Under the pieces are notes generated by a model. The model was given only the letters and a program-made list of their open reading frames with translations, did not search any database and was not told the DNA's origin. The translations under genes and the position numbers were made by a program. Shown in pieces: positions 1-5,206 of a stretch of DNA of 5,206 bases. Source of the DNA: an uncultured Dietzia sp. (GTDB lineage: Bacteria > Actinomycetota > Actinomycetes > Mycobacteriales > Mycobacteriaceae); NCBI GenBank assembly GCA_946570335.1, contig CAMNYG010000124.1:1-5206 (forward strand), in the 5' to 3' direction. Every line of letters starts with the position of its first letter. Within the stretch, counting starts at the first letter, position 1.

Positions 1-523
1 GGACCGTCTTGGGCCAGGCCCAGCTGGGACCAAAATCCACGAACTCGCCGTGGAATTCGGCCTCGTCGTGGGTCCACAGCTCGCGCATGGCCTCCAGGTA
101 CTCCCGGAGCATGGTGCGGCGACGCTTCGGTGGCACGTTGTGGTCCGCCAGCTCGTCCAGGTTCCAGCCATAGCCCACGCCCAGGACGGTGCGGCCGCCT
201 GCGAGATGGTCGACCGATGCGATCGTCTTGGCCAACGTGATGGGATCACTCTCCACGGGGATCGACACTGCCGTGCCGAGCCTGATGGTCGAGGTGACCG
301 CTGCCGCGGCGCCGAGGGAGACCCACGGGTCCAGCGTGCGACAGTAGCGCTCATCGGGGAGTTCGGCACCGCCGGTGCCCGGATGAGCGGCTTCACGCCG
401 GACGGGGATGTGCGTGTGCTCGGGCACGTAGAACGCTGAGAACCCGGCTCTCTCCGCCGCGACGGCAGCCGTGGTGGGCCGGATGCCCCGGTCGCTGGTG
501 AACAGGGTCAGTCCGAATTCCAT
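1..523 (-). CDS. F420-dependent LLM-class oxidoreductase, Rv2161c-like (3' end outside window)
   Basis: The first 174 residues are present and the C-terminal part is cut off by the left edge. This looks like a luciferase-like (LLM) TIM-barrel flavin/F420 oxidoreductase. The N-terminus MEFGLTLFTSDRGI is the typical first beta strand. It is followed by AAERAGFSAFYVPEHTHIP (22-40), a signature I associate with the Rv2161c-like F420 subfamily (TIGR03619), then TSTIRLGTAV (77-86), GGRTVLGVGYGWN (109-121, phosphate/cofactor-side loop), LREYLEAMRELW (139-150) and FHGEFVDF (157-164). Members are soluble cytoplasmic enzymes that use reduced F420 (or FMN) to reduce or oxidise small organic substrates; the substrate here is unknown. 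The ATG at 523 is chosen because AAGGAG lies 5 bases upstream and the LLM fold starts directly at it. It lies 75 bases downstream of the repeat-fold protein gene, same strand, with no convincing promoter in the gap, so it may be co-transcribed. Assignment to the LLM superfamily is firm; F420 rather than FMN as cofactor is inferred from the subfamily. Confidence 0.9.
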   Translation of the reverse strand, partial: MEFGLTLFTSDRGIRPTTAAVAAERAGFSAFYVPEHTHIPVRREAAHPGTGGAELPDERYCRTLDPWVSLGAAAAVTSTIRLGTAVSIPVESDPITLAKTIASVDHLAGGRTVLGVGYGWNLDELADHNVPPKRRRTMLREYLEAMRELWTHDEAEFHGEFVDFGPSWAWPKTV

Positions 524-528
524 ACGTG

Positions 529-534
529 CTCCTT
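529..534 (-). promoter_or_regulatory. Ribosome binding site of the LLM oxidoreductase gene
   Basis: AAGGAG on the minus strand, 5 bases before the ATG at 523. It decides the start: another ATG at 537 is in a different frame. Confidence 0.75.
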
Positions 535-556
535 CATGCGGGTCCCGGCACCGCCC

Positions 557-578
557 GACACCTGACCAGACAGGTGTC
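557..578. repeat. Perfect 8-bp inverted repeat between two genes (operator or weak terminator)
   Basis: GACACCTG (557-564) and CAGGTGTC (571-578) are perfect complements separated by 6 bases. The element lies 20 bases past the stop codon at 599-601 and about 33 bases before the LLM gene start. No T-run follows it on the minus strand, so it is a poor classical intrinsic terminator. It could be a repressor operator, an mRNA processing or stabilising hairpin, or a partial terminator. The rest of the 75-base gap holds only the ribosome binding site and no convincing -10 box. Confidence 0.5.
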
Positions 579-598
579 CATCGACGGTTGCCGAAAGA

Positions 599-1774
599 CT
601 AGCGCACCGGGAGCGCTGTCGGGCAGACCTCGCCCGGGGCGCAGACGGTCGGATCGCCCGGACGCGACTGCAGGCGCTGCGTGGTGTGCGCCGACACGGA
701 GCGGAAGATCTCGTTGCCCGGGGTGGTGCGGGAGAGAGCGTCCGCGGCCAGGAGAACCACCGCTCCGGTCCATGTGCTGAGCTCGACAGGCCAACGTTTG
801 CCGTCGGCGAAGACCAGACCGGTCCAGTAGGAGCCGTCCTCCTCGCGCAGGTGCTGCATGTTGCTGAACTGTTCCAGCGCCTGCTCGTGACGGCCGACCG
901 CCTCGAGCGCCAGCACGAACTCGCATGTCTCGGCACCGGTGACCCACGGGCGATGGTCGACGCACCGTATCCCCAGGCCGTCCACCACGAAGTCGTCCCA
1001 CCGCGCATCGATCCGCCGCCGGGCCTGCTCCCCCACCATGACGCCGGTCAACACTGGGTAGAACCAGTCCATCGAGAACTCCGGCTTGGGCGTGAACAGC
1101 TCCGGATGCGCACGCAGTGCGTGTCCCAGTCTGTCCGCGGCGAGATCCCACTCCGGGGCGCTCTCGCCGAGCTCGTCGGCGATCGCAACCCCGCACCGCA
1201 GCGCGTGGTGGATACTCGACGACCCCGTGACCAGCGCCTCGTCACAGAAACCGCGCGGGCTCGACCCCCACCAGATCTGCCCCTGCGGACCCTGGTGCGC
1301 CAGTACCAGATCGAGTGCCCGACGCACGGTCGGCCACATCGACTCCAGGAACTCCCGGGCGCCGGTGACGAGGTGGTGATGCCACAGACCCACTGCGATG
1401 TAGGCGCAGAAGTTGGCATCGGTGTCGGCGTCCGCGATCTCGCCGTCCTGCCATTTGATGGGCCATGACCCGTCGGCACGCTGGGTGTCGCGCAGGAACC
1501 CGAACGCCCGCCGGGCCGCCTCCCACTGCCCGGAGACCGTCAGGCCCATCGCGGACTCGACATGATCCCAGGGGTCGGTGTGTCCGCCGGTGAACCACGG
1601 GATCTCCCCGCTGGGCTTCTGGACCGACGCGATCCAGGCGCCGGTCGCGCGCACCGCGTCCTCGTCCAGAACGCCCGGTACGGAGGGCACGATGCGGGAC
1701 GAGAAGGGAACGTCACCGCGGATCGCGATGCCCTGCGCTCCGCCGCTGCGGACACCGTTCAACTCGGAGTGCAC
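599..1774 (-). CDS. Prenyltransferase/squalene-oxidase repeat-fold protein, function unknown
   Basis: A soluble 391-residue protein with no signal peptide or membrane segment. It contains four spaced copies of a QW-like pattern (hydrophobic helix, Gln or near it, Gly turn, aromatic): WIASVQKPSGEIPW (47-60), FLRDTQRADGSWPIKW (93-108), LDLVLAHQGPQGQIWW (154-169) and FSNMQHLREEDGSYW (303-317). This is the hallmark of alpha/alpha barrels of the squalene cyclase and protein prenyltransferase group, also seen in six-hairpin glycosidases. Conserved-looking blocks are GGHTDPWDHVESAMGL (63-78) and DADTDANFCAYIAVGLWHH (115-133). The canonical DXDD acid of class II terpene cyclases is absent, although the DADTD segment is an acidic cluster. 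The length is well below that of squalene-hopene cyclase (over 600 residues), so calling it a cyclase would be unsafe. The GTG at 1774 is the best start: GGAGG lies 11 bases upstream inside the preceding gene, only 6 bases separate it from that gene's stop, and the next Met is residue 76. The fold is fairly sure; the reaction is unknown. Confidence 0.85.
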   Translation of the reverse strand: MHSELNGVRSGGAQGIAIRGDVPFSSRIVPSVPGVLDEDAVRATGAWIASVQKPSGEIPWFTGGHTDPWDHVESAMGLTVSGQWEAARRAFGFLRDTQRADGSWPIKWQDGEIADADTDANFCAYIAVGLWHHHLVTGAREFLESMWPTVRRALDLVLAHQGPQGQIWWGSSPRGFCDEALVTGSSSIHHALRCGVAIADELGESAPEWDLAADRLGHALRAHPELFTPKPEFSMDWFYPVLTGVMVGEQARRRIDARWDDFVVDGLGIRCVDHRPWVTGAETCEFVLALEAVGRHEQALEQFSNMQHLREEDGSYWTGLVFADGKRWPVELSTWTGAVVLLAADALSRTTPGNEIFRSVSAHTTQRLQSRPGDPTVCAPGEVCPTALPVR

Positions 1775-1780
1775 GGACGA

Positions 1781-2500
1781 TCAGGCCTCCACGGGCTTTC
1801 GAAGGTAGAAGACGATGGACTTTCCCATCACCGGGTTGAGCAGCTTCTCCGTGGTGCGGGTGATCCAGGGGCCCTTCATGAGGTCCCAGACGAGAAGCTT
1901 GTGGTACGCCTTCGGCAGCGGGTGATCGTCGTTCTCGGTGCCCACCGCGCACTTGAGCCACCAGTACGGGGCGTGCAGCGCATGGGCGAACCCGGTGCCG
2001 GTGACCTCCAGGCCGGCGGCACGGAGCTTGAAGTCGAGCTCCTCGGCCGTGTAGATGCGGCAGTGGCCACCCGGGTTGGAGTGGTAATCGTCCGACAGCT
2101 TCCAGCACAGCTTCTCGGGCCACTCTCGGGGAACCGTCACCGCGGCGACGCCGCCCGGCTTGAGGATGCGCACCAGCTCGGCGATCGCCTTGGTGTCCTC
2201 CGGCACGTGCTCCAGCACCTCGGAGATCAACACCAGGTCGAACGTGGCATCCTCGTACGGCATGTCCAGTGCGTCACCGGTGACGGCCTCGCCTCTGGAC
2301 TCGGGCAGCCCGTGCCCCTCCGCCTCCATGGCGGCGAGCATGTCGGCGACCTGCTGCATCTCGTCGGCGTTCTGATCGAACGCAGTCACGTCCGCCCCAC
2401 GCCGGTAGAGCTCGAAGGTGTGCCGGCCGAGGCCGGCACCCACATCGATTGCTCGCATGCCGGGGATGACCCCCAGACGGTCGAAGTCAGCGGTCAGCAT
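1781..2500 (-). CDS. Class I SAM-dependent methyltransferase
   Basis: This 239-residue protein is a Rossmann-fold methyltransferase of the Methyltransf_11 type that would transfer a methyl group from S-adenosylmethionine to an unidentified acceptor in the cytoplasm. Visible motifs are: motif I AIDVGAGLGRH (17-27), the glycine loop that binds SAM; the acidic residue after strand 2 in FDQN (D42), expected to hold the ribose hydroxyls; GDALDMPY (75-82), which contacts adenine; FDLVLISEVLEHVPE (87-101), strand 4 and following helix; and LKPGGVAAVTVP (113-124), strand 5. The C-terminal part (about 140-239) is rich in aromatic residues and His (HCRIYTAEEL, HAPYWWLKC) and probably forms the acceptor site. 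The ATG at 2500 has AGGAGG 7 bases upstream and overlaps the glycosyltransferase stop in ATGCTGA, a coupled arrangement. The neighbours suggest the acceptor may be a sugar or a glycosylated intermediate, but O-, N- or C-methylation cannot be told apart here. Confidence 0.92.
   Translation of the reverse strand: MLTADFDRLGVIPGMRAIDVGAGLGRHTFELYRRGADVTAFDQNADEMQQVADMLAAMEAEGHGLPESRGEAVTGDALDMPYEDATFDLVLISEVLEHVPEDTKAIAELVRILKPGGVAAVTVPREWPEKLCWKLSDDYHSNPGGHCRIYTAEELDFKLRAAGLEVTGTGFAHALHAPYWWLKCAVGTENDDHPLPKAYHKLLVWDLMKGPWITRTTEKLLNPVMGKSIVFYLRKPVEA
1786..1790 (-). promoter_or_regulatory. Ribosome binding site of the repeat-fold protein gene
   Basis: GGAGG on the minus strand lies within the last codons of the methyltransferase gene, 11 bases before the GTG at 1774. 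Its position inside the upstream gene points to translational coupling. It supports the GTG start, since no ATG occurs nearby in frame. Confidence 0.6.
2420..2439. repeat. 9-bp inverted repeat inside the methyltransferase SAM-loop codons
   Basis: GTGCCGGCC (2420-2428) and GGCCGGCAC (2431-2439) are perfect complements around a 2-base centre. They encode GAGLGRH (residues 21-27) of SAM motif I, so codon and protein constraints in a GC-rich genome may explain the symmetry. Confidence 0.45.
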
Positions 2501-3867
2501 GCGGCGTCCTCCTGCTCGCGGATGTCGTACTCGCCGGTTTCCGGCAGTACCTCGGGCACGTCAGCGGTGACGTGCTCGTCGATCTCGGCCTGGTCCGGTC
2601 CCAGGACCGGACCAGCGGTGAAGTCCGGGAGCTCCTCGCCACGGACCCGTGCGATGGCCGCCTCGTAGACCTCGACGGTCCGGCGGGCCACGGCCGCCCA
2701 ACTGTAGCGCTCCATGACTCGTTCGCGGCCACCCTCCGCCAGGCGCCGACGCTCGGAGGGATCGGACAGCAGCGCACTGATCTCCCGCGCCAGCTCGTCC
2801 ACGTTCCCCGGCTCGACGAGGCGGGCCGCACAGTCGTCGGTGCCCACCACCTCGGGCAGGGCCCCGGCCCTGGACGCGACGAGCGCGCAGCCACTGGACA
2901 TGGCCTCCACAGCGGGCAGGGAGAACCCCTCGTACATGCTCGGGACCACCGATATCTCGGCCGTACCGACCAGCTCCGCGAGCTCGTCGTCGTCGACACC
3001 CGAGACGAGGTCCACCGCATCACGCAACCCGAGGGAATCCAGCAACCTGGAGGCCTCGCCCTTGCGCTTGAGCTTGGAGACGAGCGTCAGCCGCACCCCT
3101 GGGTGCTCCTCGCGGACCTTGGCGAGCGCCCGCAGAAGTACGGGCACTCCCTTGAGCGGCTGATCCGCGCTGGCCACACACACCAGACGGCCTGGTTCGC
3201 GCTCACGTCGGTCGTGGAACCGGTCGGTGTCGACGCCGAGCGGGATCGTGACGATGCGGTCAGGCTCCACGCCGAAGTCGCTCACGATGTCCTCGGCCGA
3301 GTTCGACGACACCGTGATGATCTCGTGGAGTCGCCGGGAGACCTTGATCTGCATCCCGAGGAAGCCGAACCAGCGCCACGTGGTGAGCTTCTTCCGCAGC
3401 GGCGCCTCCTTCATCGCCAGTGCGCGGTCACGCGTGATCGGGTGGTGCACGGTGGCCACCACCGGGAACCCCGCCTTCTCCAGATCCAGAAGCCCCGTAC
3501 CCAGGCACTGGTTGTCGTGCACCACGTCGAAGTCCGCGAGCCTGTCGGAAAGGGTCCGCGCGGCACGCATGCTGAACGTACGTGGCTCGGGGAAACCGGC
3601 GGTCCACATGGTCACCACCTCGAGCACGTCGATCCAGTCACGGATCTCCCGTGGGTGCGGCGTACGGAACGGGTTGGCGTCGTTGTAGAGGTCCAGGCTG
3701 GGGACCTTCGACAGTGACGGCCCGGGGTCCAGCTCCGGGTACGGCTGACCGGAGAACACCTCGACGGTGTGTCCGAGTGCCGCCAGTTCACGACTGAGGT
3801 GCCGGACGTAGACGCCCTGCCCACCACCGTGTGGCTTACTCCTGTACGAAAGCAGTGCGATCCGCAC
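2494..3867 (-). CDS. Glycosyltransferase family 4, GT-B fold
   Basis: This 457-residue retaining glycosyltransferase would move a sugar from a nucleotide-activated donor to an unknown acceptor at the cytoplasmic side. The N-terminal Rossmann domain starts with VRIALLSYRSKPHGGGQGVYVRHLS, whose GGGQG loop (14-18) is typical of GT4. It continues with VVHDNQ (115-120), VVATVHHP (136-143) and the linker strand ITVSSNSAEDI (184-194), then IPLGVDTDRF (208-217). The C-terminal donor domain shows RLVCVASADQPLKG (227-240, with K239 at the expected phosphate-contact place), SMYEGFSLPAVEAMSSG (310-326) with the EX7E pair E313 and E321, and SRAGALPEVVG (332-342). Residues 411-457 form an acidic tail. The GTG at 3867 is chosen because the GT-B fold begins right there and GAAGGAG lies 10 bases upstream; the longer reading frame to 4008 would add 47 residues without family resemblance and would run into the terminator. 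It is the first gene of the cluster. Donor and acceptor cannot be deduced. Confidence 0.92.
   Translation of the reverse strand: MRIALLSYRSKPHGGGQGVYVRHLSRELAALGHTVEVFSGQPYPELDPGPSLSKVPSLDLYNDANPFRTPHPREIRDWIDVLEVVTMWTAGFPEPRTFSMRAARTLSDRLADFDVVHDNQCLGTGLLDLEKAGFPVVATVHHPITRDRALAMKEAPLRKKLTTWRWFGFLGMQIKVSRRLHEIITVSSNSAEDIVSDFGVEPDRIVTIPLGVDTDRFHDRREREPGRLVCVASADQPLKGVPVLLRALAKVREEHPGVRLTLVSKLKRKGEASRLLDSLGLRDAVDLVSGVDDDELAELVGTAEISVVPSMYEGFSLPAVEAMSSGCALVASRAGALPEVVGTDDCAARLVEPGNVDELAREISALLSDPSERRRLAEGGRERVMERYSWAAVARRTVEVYEAAIARVRGEELPDFTAGPVLGPDQAEIDEHVTADVPEVLPETGEYDIREQEDAAC
2508..2513 (-). promoter_or_regulatory. Ribosome binding site of the methyltransferase gene
   Basis: AGGAGG on the minus strand, 7 bases before the ATG at 2500 and inside the last codons of the glycosyltransferase gene. 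Spacing is near ideal, so this gene can probably be translated strongly by fresh initiation as well as by coupling. Confidence 0.75.
2590..2615. repeat. Perfect inverted repeat in the glycosyltransferase tail codons
   Basis: CTGGTCCGGTCC (2590-2601) and GGACCGGACCAG (2604-2615) are perfect 12-base complements around CA; as RNA this would give an 11-bp stem with a 4-base loop. It lies within codons 418-426 of the acidic, probably disordered C-terminal tail, about 90 bases before the methyltransferase start. Confidence 0.6.
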
Positions 3868-3877
3868 GGTCGATCGT

Positions 3878-3884
3878 CTCCTTC
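3878..3884 (-). promoter_or_regulatory. Ribosome binding site of the glycosyltransferase gene
   Basis: GAAGGAG on the minus strand, 10 bases before the GTG at 3867. A nearby ATG at 3890 is out of frame and leads only into a shadow frame, so the GTG is preferred. Confidence 0.65.
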
Positions 3885-3898
3885 GGTCATCGGACTGG

Positions 3899-3932
3899 CT
3901 TGGGCCGCCTCGACGTGGCGGGGCGGCCCAAG
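3899..3932. repeat. Perfect 11-bp hairpin upstream of the glycosyltransferase
   Basis: CTTGGGCCGCC (3899-3909) pairs perfectly with GGCGGCCCAAG (3922-3932) around a 12-base loop. It ends 31 bases before the GTG start and 14 bases before the ribosome binding site. If transcription begins downstream of the -10 candidate at 3945-3950, this hairpin is at the very 5' end of the cluster mRNA and could stabilise it or act in attenuation or protein binding. If transcription reads in from rpoC, it could be a second termination hairpin, although no T-run follows it. Confidence 0.6.
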
Positions 3933-3944
3933 GCACATCGGTCA

Positions 3945-3950
3945 AGTCTA
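3945..3950 (-). promoter_or_regulatory. Candidate -10 box for the glycosyltransferase cluster
   Basis: TAGACT on the minus strand fits the actinobacterial TANNNT pattern and lies between the rpoC terminator hairpin and the leader hairpin, where a promoter for the cluster would be expected. No good -35 hexamer is seen 16-18 bases upstream. Transcription would start near 3938, giving a leader of about 70 bases. This is a weak prediction. Confidence 0.3.
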
Positions 3951-3994
3951 GAACACGTTCACCCCGTGCCGGAACACAGCCGGGACAGACGAAC

Positions 3995-4028
3995 CGGACC
4001 CCCGGCACAGGCTGTGCTCGGGGGTCCG
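3995..4028 (-). terminator. Probable intrinsic terminator of rpoC
   Basis: CGGACCCCC (3995-4003) pairs with GGGGGTCCG (4020-4028). The stem continues with one more pair, a single bulged base at 4018, and a GCACAG/CTGTGC inner helix with a minimal loop. It lies 49 bases past the rpoC stop. On the minus strand it is followed by a weakly T-rich stretch (GTTCGTCTGT) and not by a real T-run, which is common for actinobacterial terminators. The hairpin is clear; its termination activity is inferred from position. Confidence 0.7.
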
Positions 4029-4061
4029 ATGTTCGCTACACCGCAGGTGGACGCATGTTGG

Positions 4062-4079
4062 GAGTCCGCCCCTGGACTC
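4062..4079. repeat. Small hairpin overlapping the rpoC stop codon
   Basis: GAGTCC (4062-4067) and GGACTC (4074-4079) are complementary with a 6-base loop; the right arm covers two bases of the TGA stop (4078-4080). It is short enough to be chance. The remaining 4029-4061 stretch shows no recognisable signal. Confidence 0.3.
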
Positions 4080-5206
4080 AGAAGCCCAGGTCGTCCAGAC
4101 GGACCGACGCGCCGGTGGCGTCGCCGAAACCGTCCTCCGGACCGTAGAAGCCGTCGCCGTAATCCGGGATCGAGTACGCGGCTGCGCGGGCTTCCTCGGT
4201 GGGCTCGACCGTCGCGTTCCGGTACCGGTTGATACCGGTACCGGCCGGGATGAGCTTACCGATGATGACGTTCTCCTTGAGGCCCACGAGCTTGTCCGAC
4301 CGCTTGTTGATCGCAGCGTCGGTGAGCACGCGGGTGGTCTCCTGGAAGGAGGCCGCCGAGAGCCACGAGTCCGTGGCGAGCGAGGCCTTGGTGATACCCA
4401 TGAGGACCGGGCGAGCCGAGGCCGGCGAGCCGCCCTCGGTGAGCACCCGGCGGTTCTCCGCCGTCAGCTCGGCACGCTCGACCAGCGCACCGGGCAGGAA
4501 CTCGGTGCCGTTGGACTCGCTGATGGCCACACGACGCATCATCTGACGGACGATGACCTCGATGTGCTTGTCGTGGATCGACACACCCTGCGAGCGGTAG
4601 ACCTTCTGCACCTCGTCGACGAGGTGCTTCTGGACGCCGTTCGTCCCGAGTATCGCCAGCACCTCGTGCGGGTCGGCGGGGCCCTCCAGGAGCGGCTGGC
4701 CACGGTCGAGGTGGTCACCGTCGGCGATCGGCCGCGACGACCCGTCGTCGAGGCTGATGTGCGCGAGGCCCTGACGCTTGGACAGCTTCTCGTACACGAT
4801 CTCGTCGGCACCGTTGTCCGGGATGATCGTGATCGTGTAGAAGCGCTCCTCCTCGTCGAGGCGGATACGTCCGGCCTCCTCGGCGATCGGGGCCACGCCC
4901 TTGGGCACGCGGGCCTCGAAGAGCTCCTGGACACGAGGCAGACCACCGGTGATGTCGTCGCCGACACCGCCCTGGTGGAACGTACGCATGGTCAACTGCG
5001 TACCGGGCTCACCGATCGACTGGGCGGCGACGATGCCGACGGCCTCACCGATGTCCACCAGCTGGCCGGTGGCCATCGAACGCCCGTAGCAGGTCGCACA
5101 CACGCCGGTGCCGGTGGTGCAGGTCAGGACCGAACGGACCTTGACGTTCTGCACGCCGGCTGCGGTGAGCGCCTCGATGGTCGGATCGCCCAGGTCGGTG
5201 GCCGCG
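4078..5206 (-). CDS. rpoC: RNA polymerase beta' subunit, C-terminal part (5' end outside window)
   Basis: The last 375 residues of the beta' subunit of DNA-dependent RNA polymerase, which forms half of the active-site cleft. The open frame continues past the right edge, so this is a window cut and not a truncated gene. The fragment begins [17 protein letters not shown] and shows three Cys of the second zinc site in C-X6-C-X2-C (C29, C36, C39). The bridge helix/trigger loop region follows: [18 protein letters not shown], then [10 protein letters not shown] with the catalytically important Met73, Arg74 and His77. After it the chain goes straight on to [23 protein letters not shown], so the large SI3 insertion of E. 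coli beta' is missing, as expected for actinobacteria. [15 protein letters not shown] (about 315-330) is the conserved C-terminal segment, and the protein ends in an acidic tail closing with LDDLGF. rpoC normally follows rpoB in an operon; rpoB would lie further right. A hairpin 49 bases past the stop probably ends the transcript. Confidence 0.98.
   Translation of the reverse strand, partial: AATDLGDPTIEALTAAGVQNVKVRSVLTCTTGTGVCATCYGRSMATGQLVDIGEAVGIVAAQSIGEPGTQLTMRTFHQGGVGDDITGGLPRVQELFEARVPKGVAPIAEEAGRIRLDEEERFYTITIIPDNGADEIVYEKLSKRQGLAHISLDDGSSRPIADGDHLDRGQPLLEGPADPHEVLAILGTNGVQKHLVDEVQKVYRSQGVSIHDKHIEVIVRQMMRRVAISESNGTEFLPGALVERAELTAENRRVLTEGGSPASARPVLMGITKASLATDSWLSAASFQETTRVLTDAAINKRSDKLVGLKENVIIGKLIPAGTGINRYRNATVEPTEEARAAAYSIPDYGDGFYGPEDGFGDATGASVRLDDLGF
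4219..4244. repeat. Perfect 11-bp inverted repeat inside rpoC
   Basis: CCGGTACCGGT (4219-4229) and ACCGGTACCGG (4234-4244) are perfect complements around TGAT, and each arm contains the palindrome CCGGTACCGG. It covers rpoC codons 321-329 of the fragment, encoding AGTGINRYR, a conserved stretch. As RNA it would be a very stable 11-bp stem with a tetraloop about 140 bases before the stop. Confidence 0.6.

Noticed and set aside
686..1468. Plus-strand open frame of 260 codons opposite the repeat-fold gene
   Set aside because: It is antisense to the QW-repeat gene and has no motif or convincing ribosome binding site.
1562..2668. Long plus-strand open frame of 368 codons opposite the methyltransferase and the repeat-fold gene
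   Set aside because: It spans three minus-strand genes with clear family motifs, its translation has no recognisable motif and is of the kind made by GC-rich antisense frames.
2572..3717. Plus-strand open frame of 381 codons opposite the glycosyltransferase
   Set aside because: It is fully antisense to a gene with GT4 motifs; the product is rich in Arg, His and Gly without domain resemblance.
3939..3944. TTGACC on the minus strand as a -35 box
   Set aside because: No -10-like hexamer occurs 16-18 bases downstream; that stretch is the GC-rich leader hairpin.
3951..3960. GAACACGTTC as a LexA (SOS) box
   Set aside because: Actinobacterial LexA boxes have GAAC and GTTC separated by four bases; here the spacing is two, so the match fails.
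3868..4008. Upstream extension of the glycosyltransferase by 47 residues to a start at 4008
   Set aside because: The extension is not GT-like, includes both intergenic hairpins, and the GTG at 3867 has a ribosome binding site and starts exactly at the first beta strand.
4078..5154. A separate gene starting with GTG at 5154
   Set aside because: The codon is an internal Val of RpoC; the frame continues upstream to the edge with RpoC-like sequence.

Overview
The window comes from a high-GC actinobacterium. Codons end mostly in G or C, two of the five genes are read from the minus strand with GTG starts or strong AGGAG-type ribosome binding sites, one gene belongs to a coenzyme F420-dependent luciferase-like family, and the RpoC C-terminus lacks the large trigger-loop insertion of enterobacteria. 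A mycolate-type genus (relatives of Gordonia, Dietzia, Rhodococcus) is plausible, but the genus cannot be fixed from this sequence.

All five genes lie on the minus strand, so transcription runs right to left. At the right edge (4078-5205) is the 3' part of rpoC, the beta' subunit of RNA polymerase. It is followed by a 210-base intergenic region holding a strong hairpin (3995-4028, probable rpoC terminator), a weak -10 candidate (3945-3950) and a second perfect 11-bp hairpin (3899-3932) just upstream of the next gene's ribosome binding site.

Next comes a tight cluster: a GT-B family 4 glycosyltransferase (2494-3867, GTG start), a class I SAM-dependent methyltransferase (1781-2500, overlapping by 7 bases) and a protein of the prenyltransferase/squalene-oxidase repeat fold (599-1774, GTG start, 6-base gap). 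After 75 bases that contain a perfect 8-bp inverted repeat, a gene of the F420-dependent LLM oxidoreductase family (Rv2161c-like) begins at 523 and runs off the left edge.

The first three genes are almost certainly co-transcribed and translationally coupled; the fourth probably belongs to the same unit or to a closely linked one. Together they encode a sugar transferase, a methylase, an alpha-barrel protein of unknown chemistry and a probable flavin/deazaflavin oxidoreductase. This suggests building or tailoring of a glycosylated small molecule or lipid, but no substrate can be read from the sequence. Several long perfect inverted repeats, three of them inside coding sequence, are reported separately. 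There are no tRNA, rRNA, CRISPR or insertion-sequence signals in the window.
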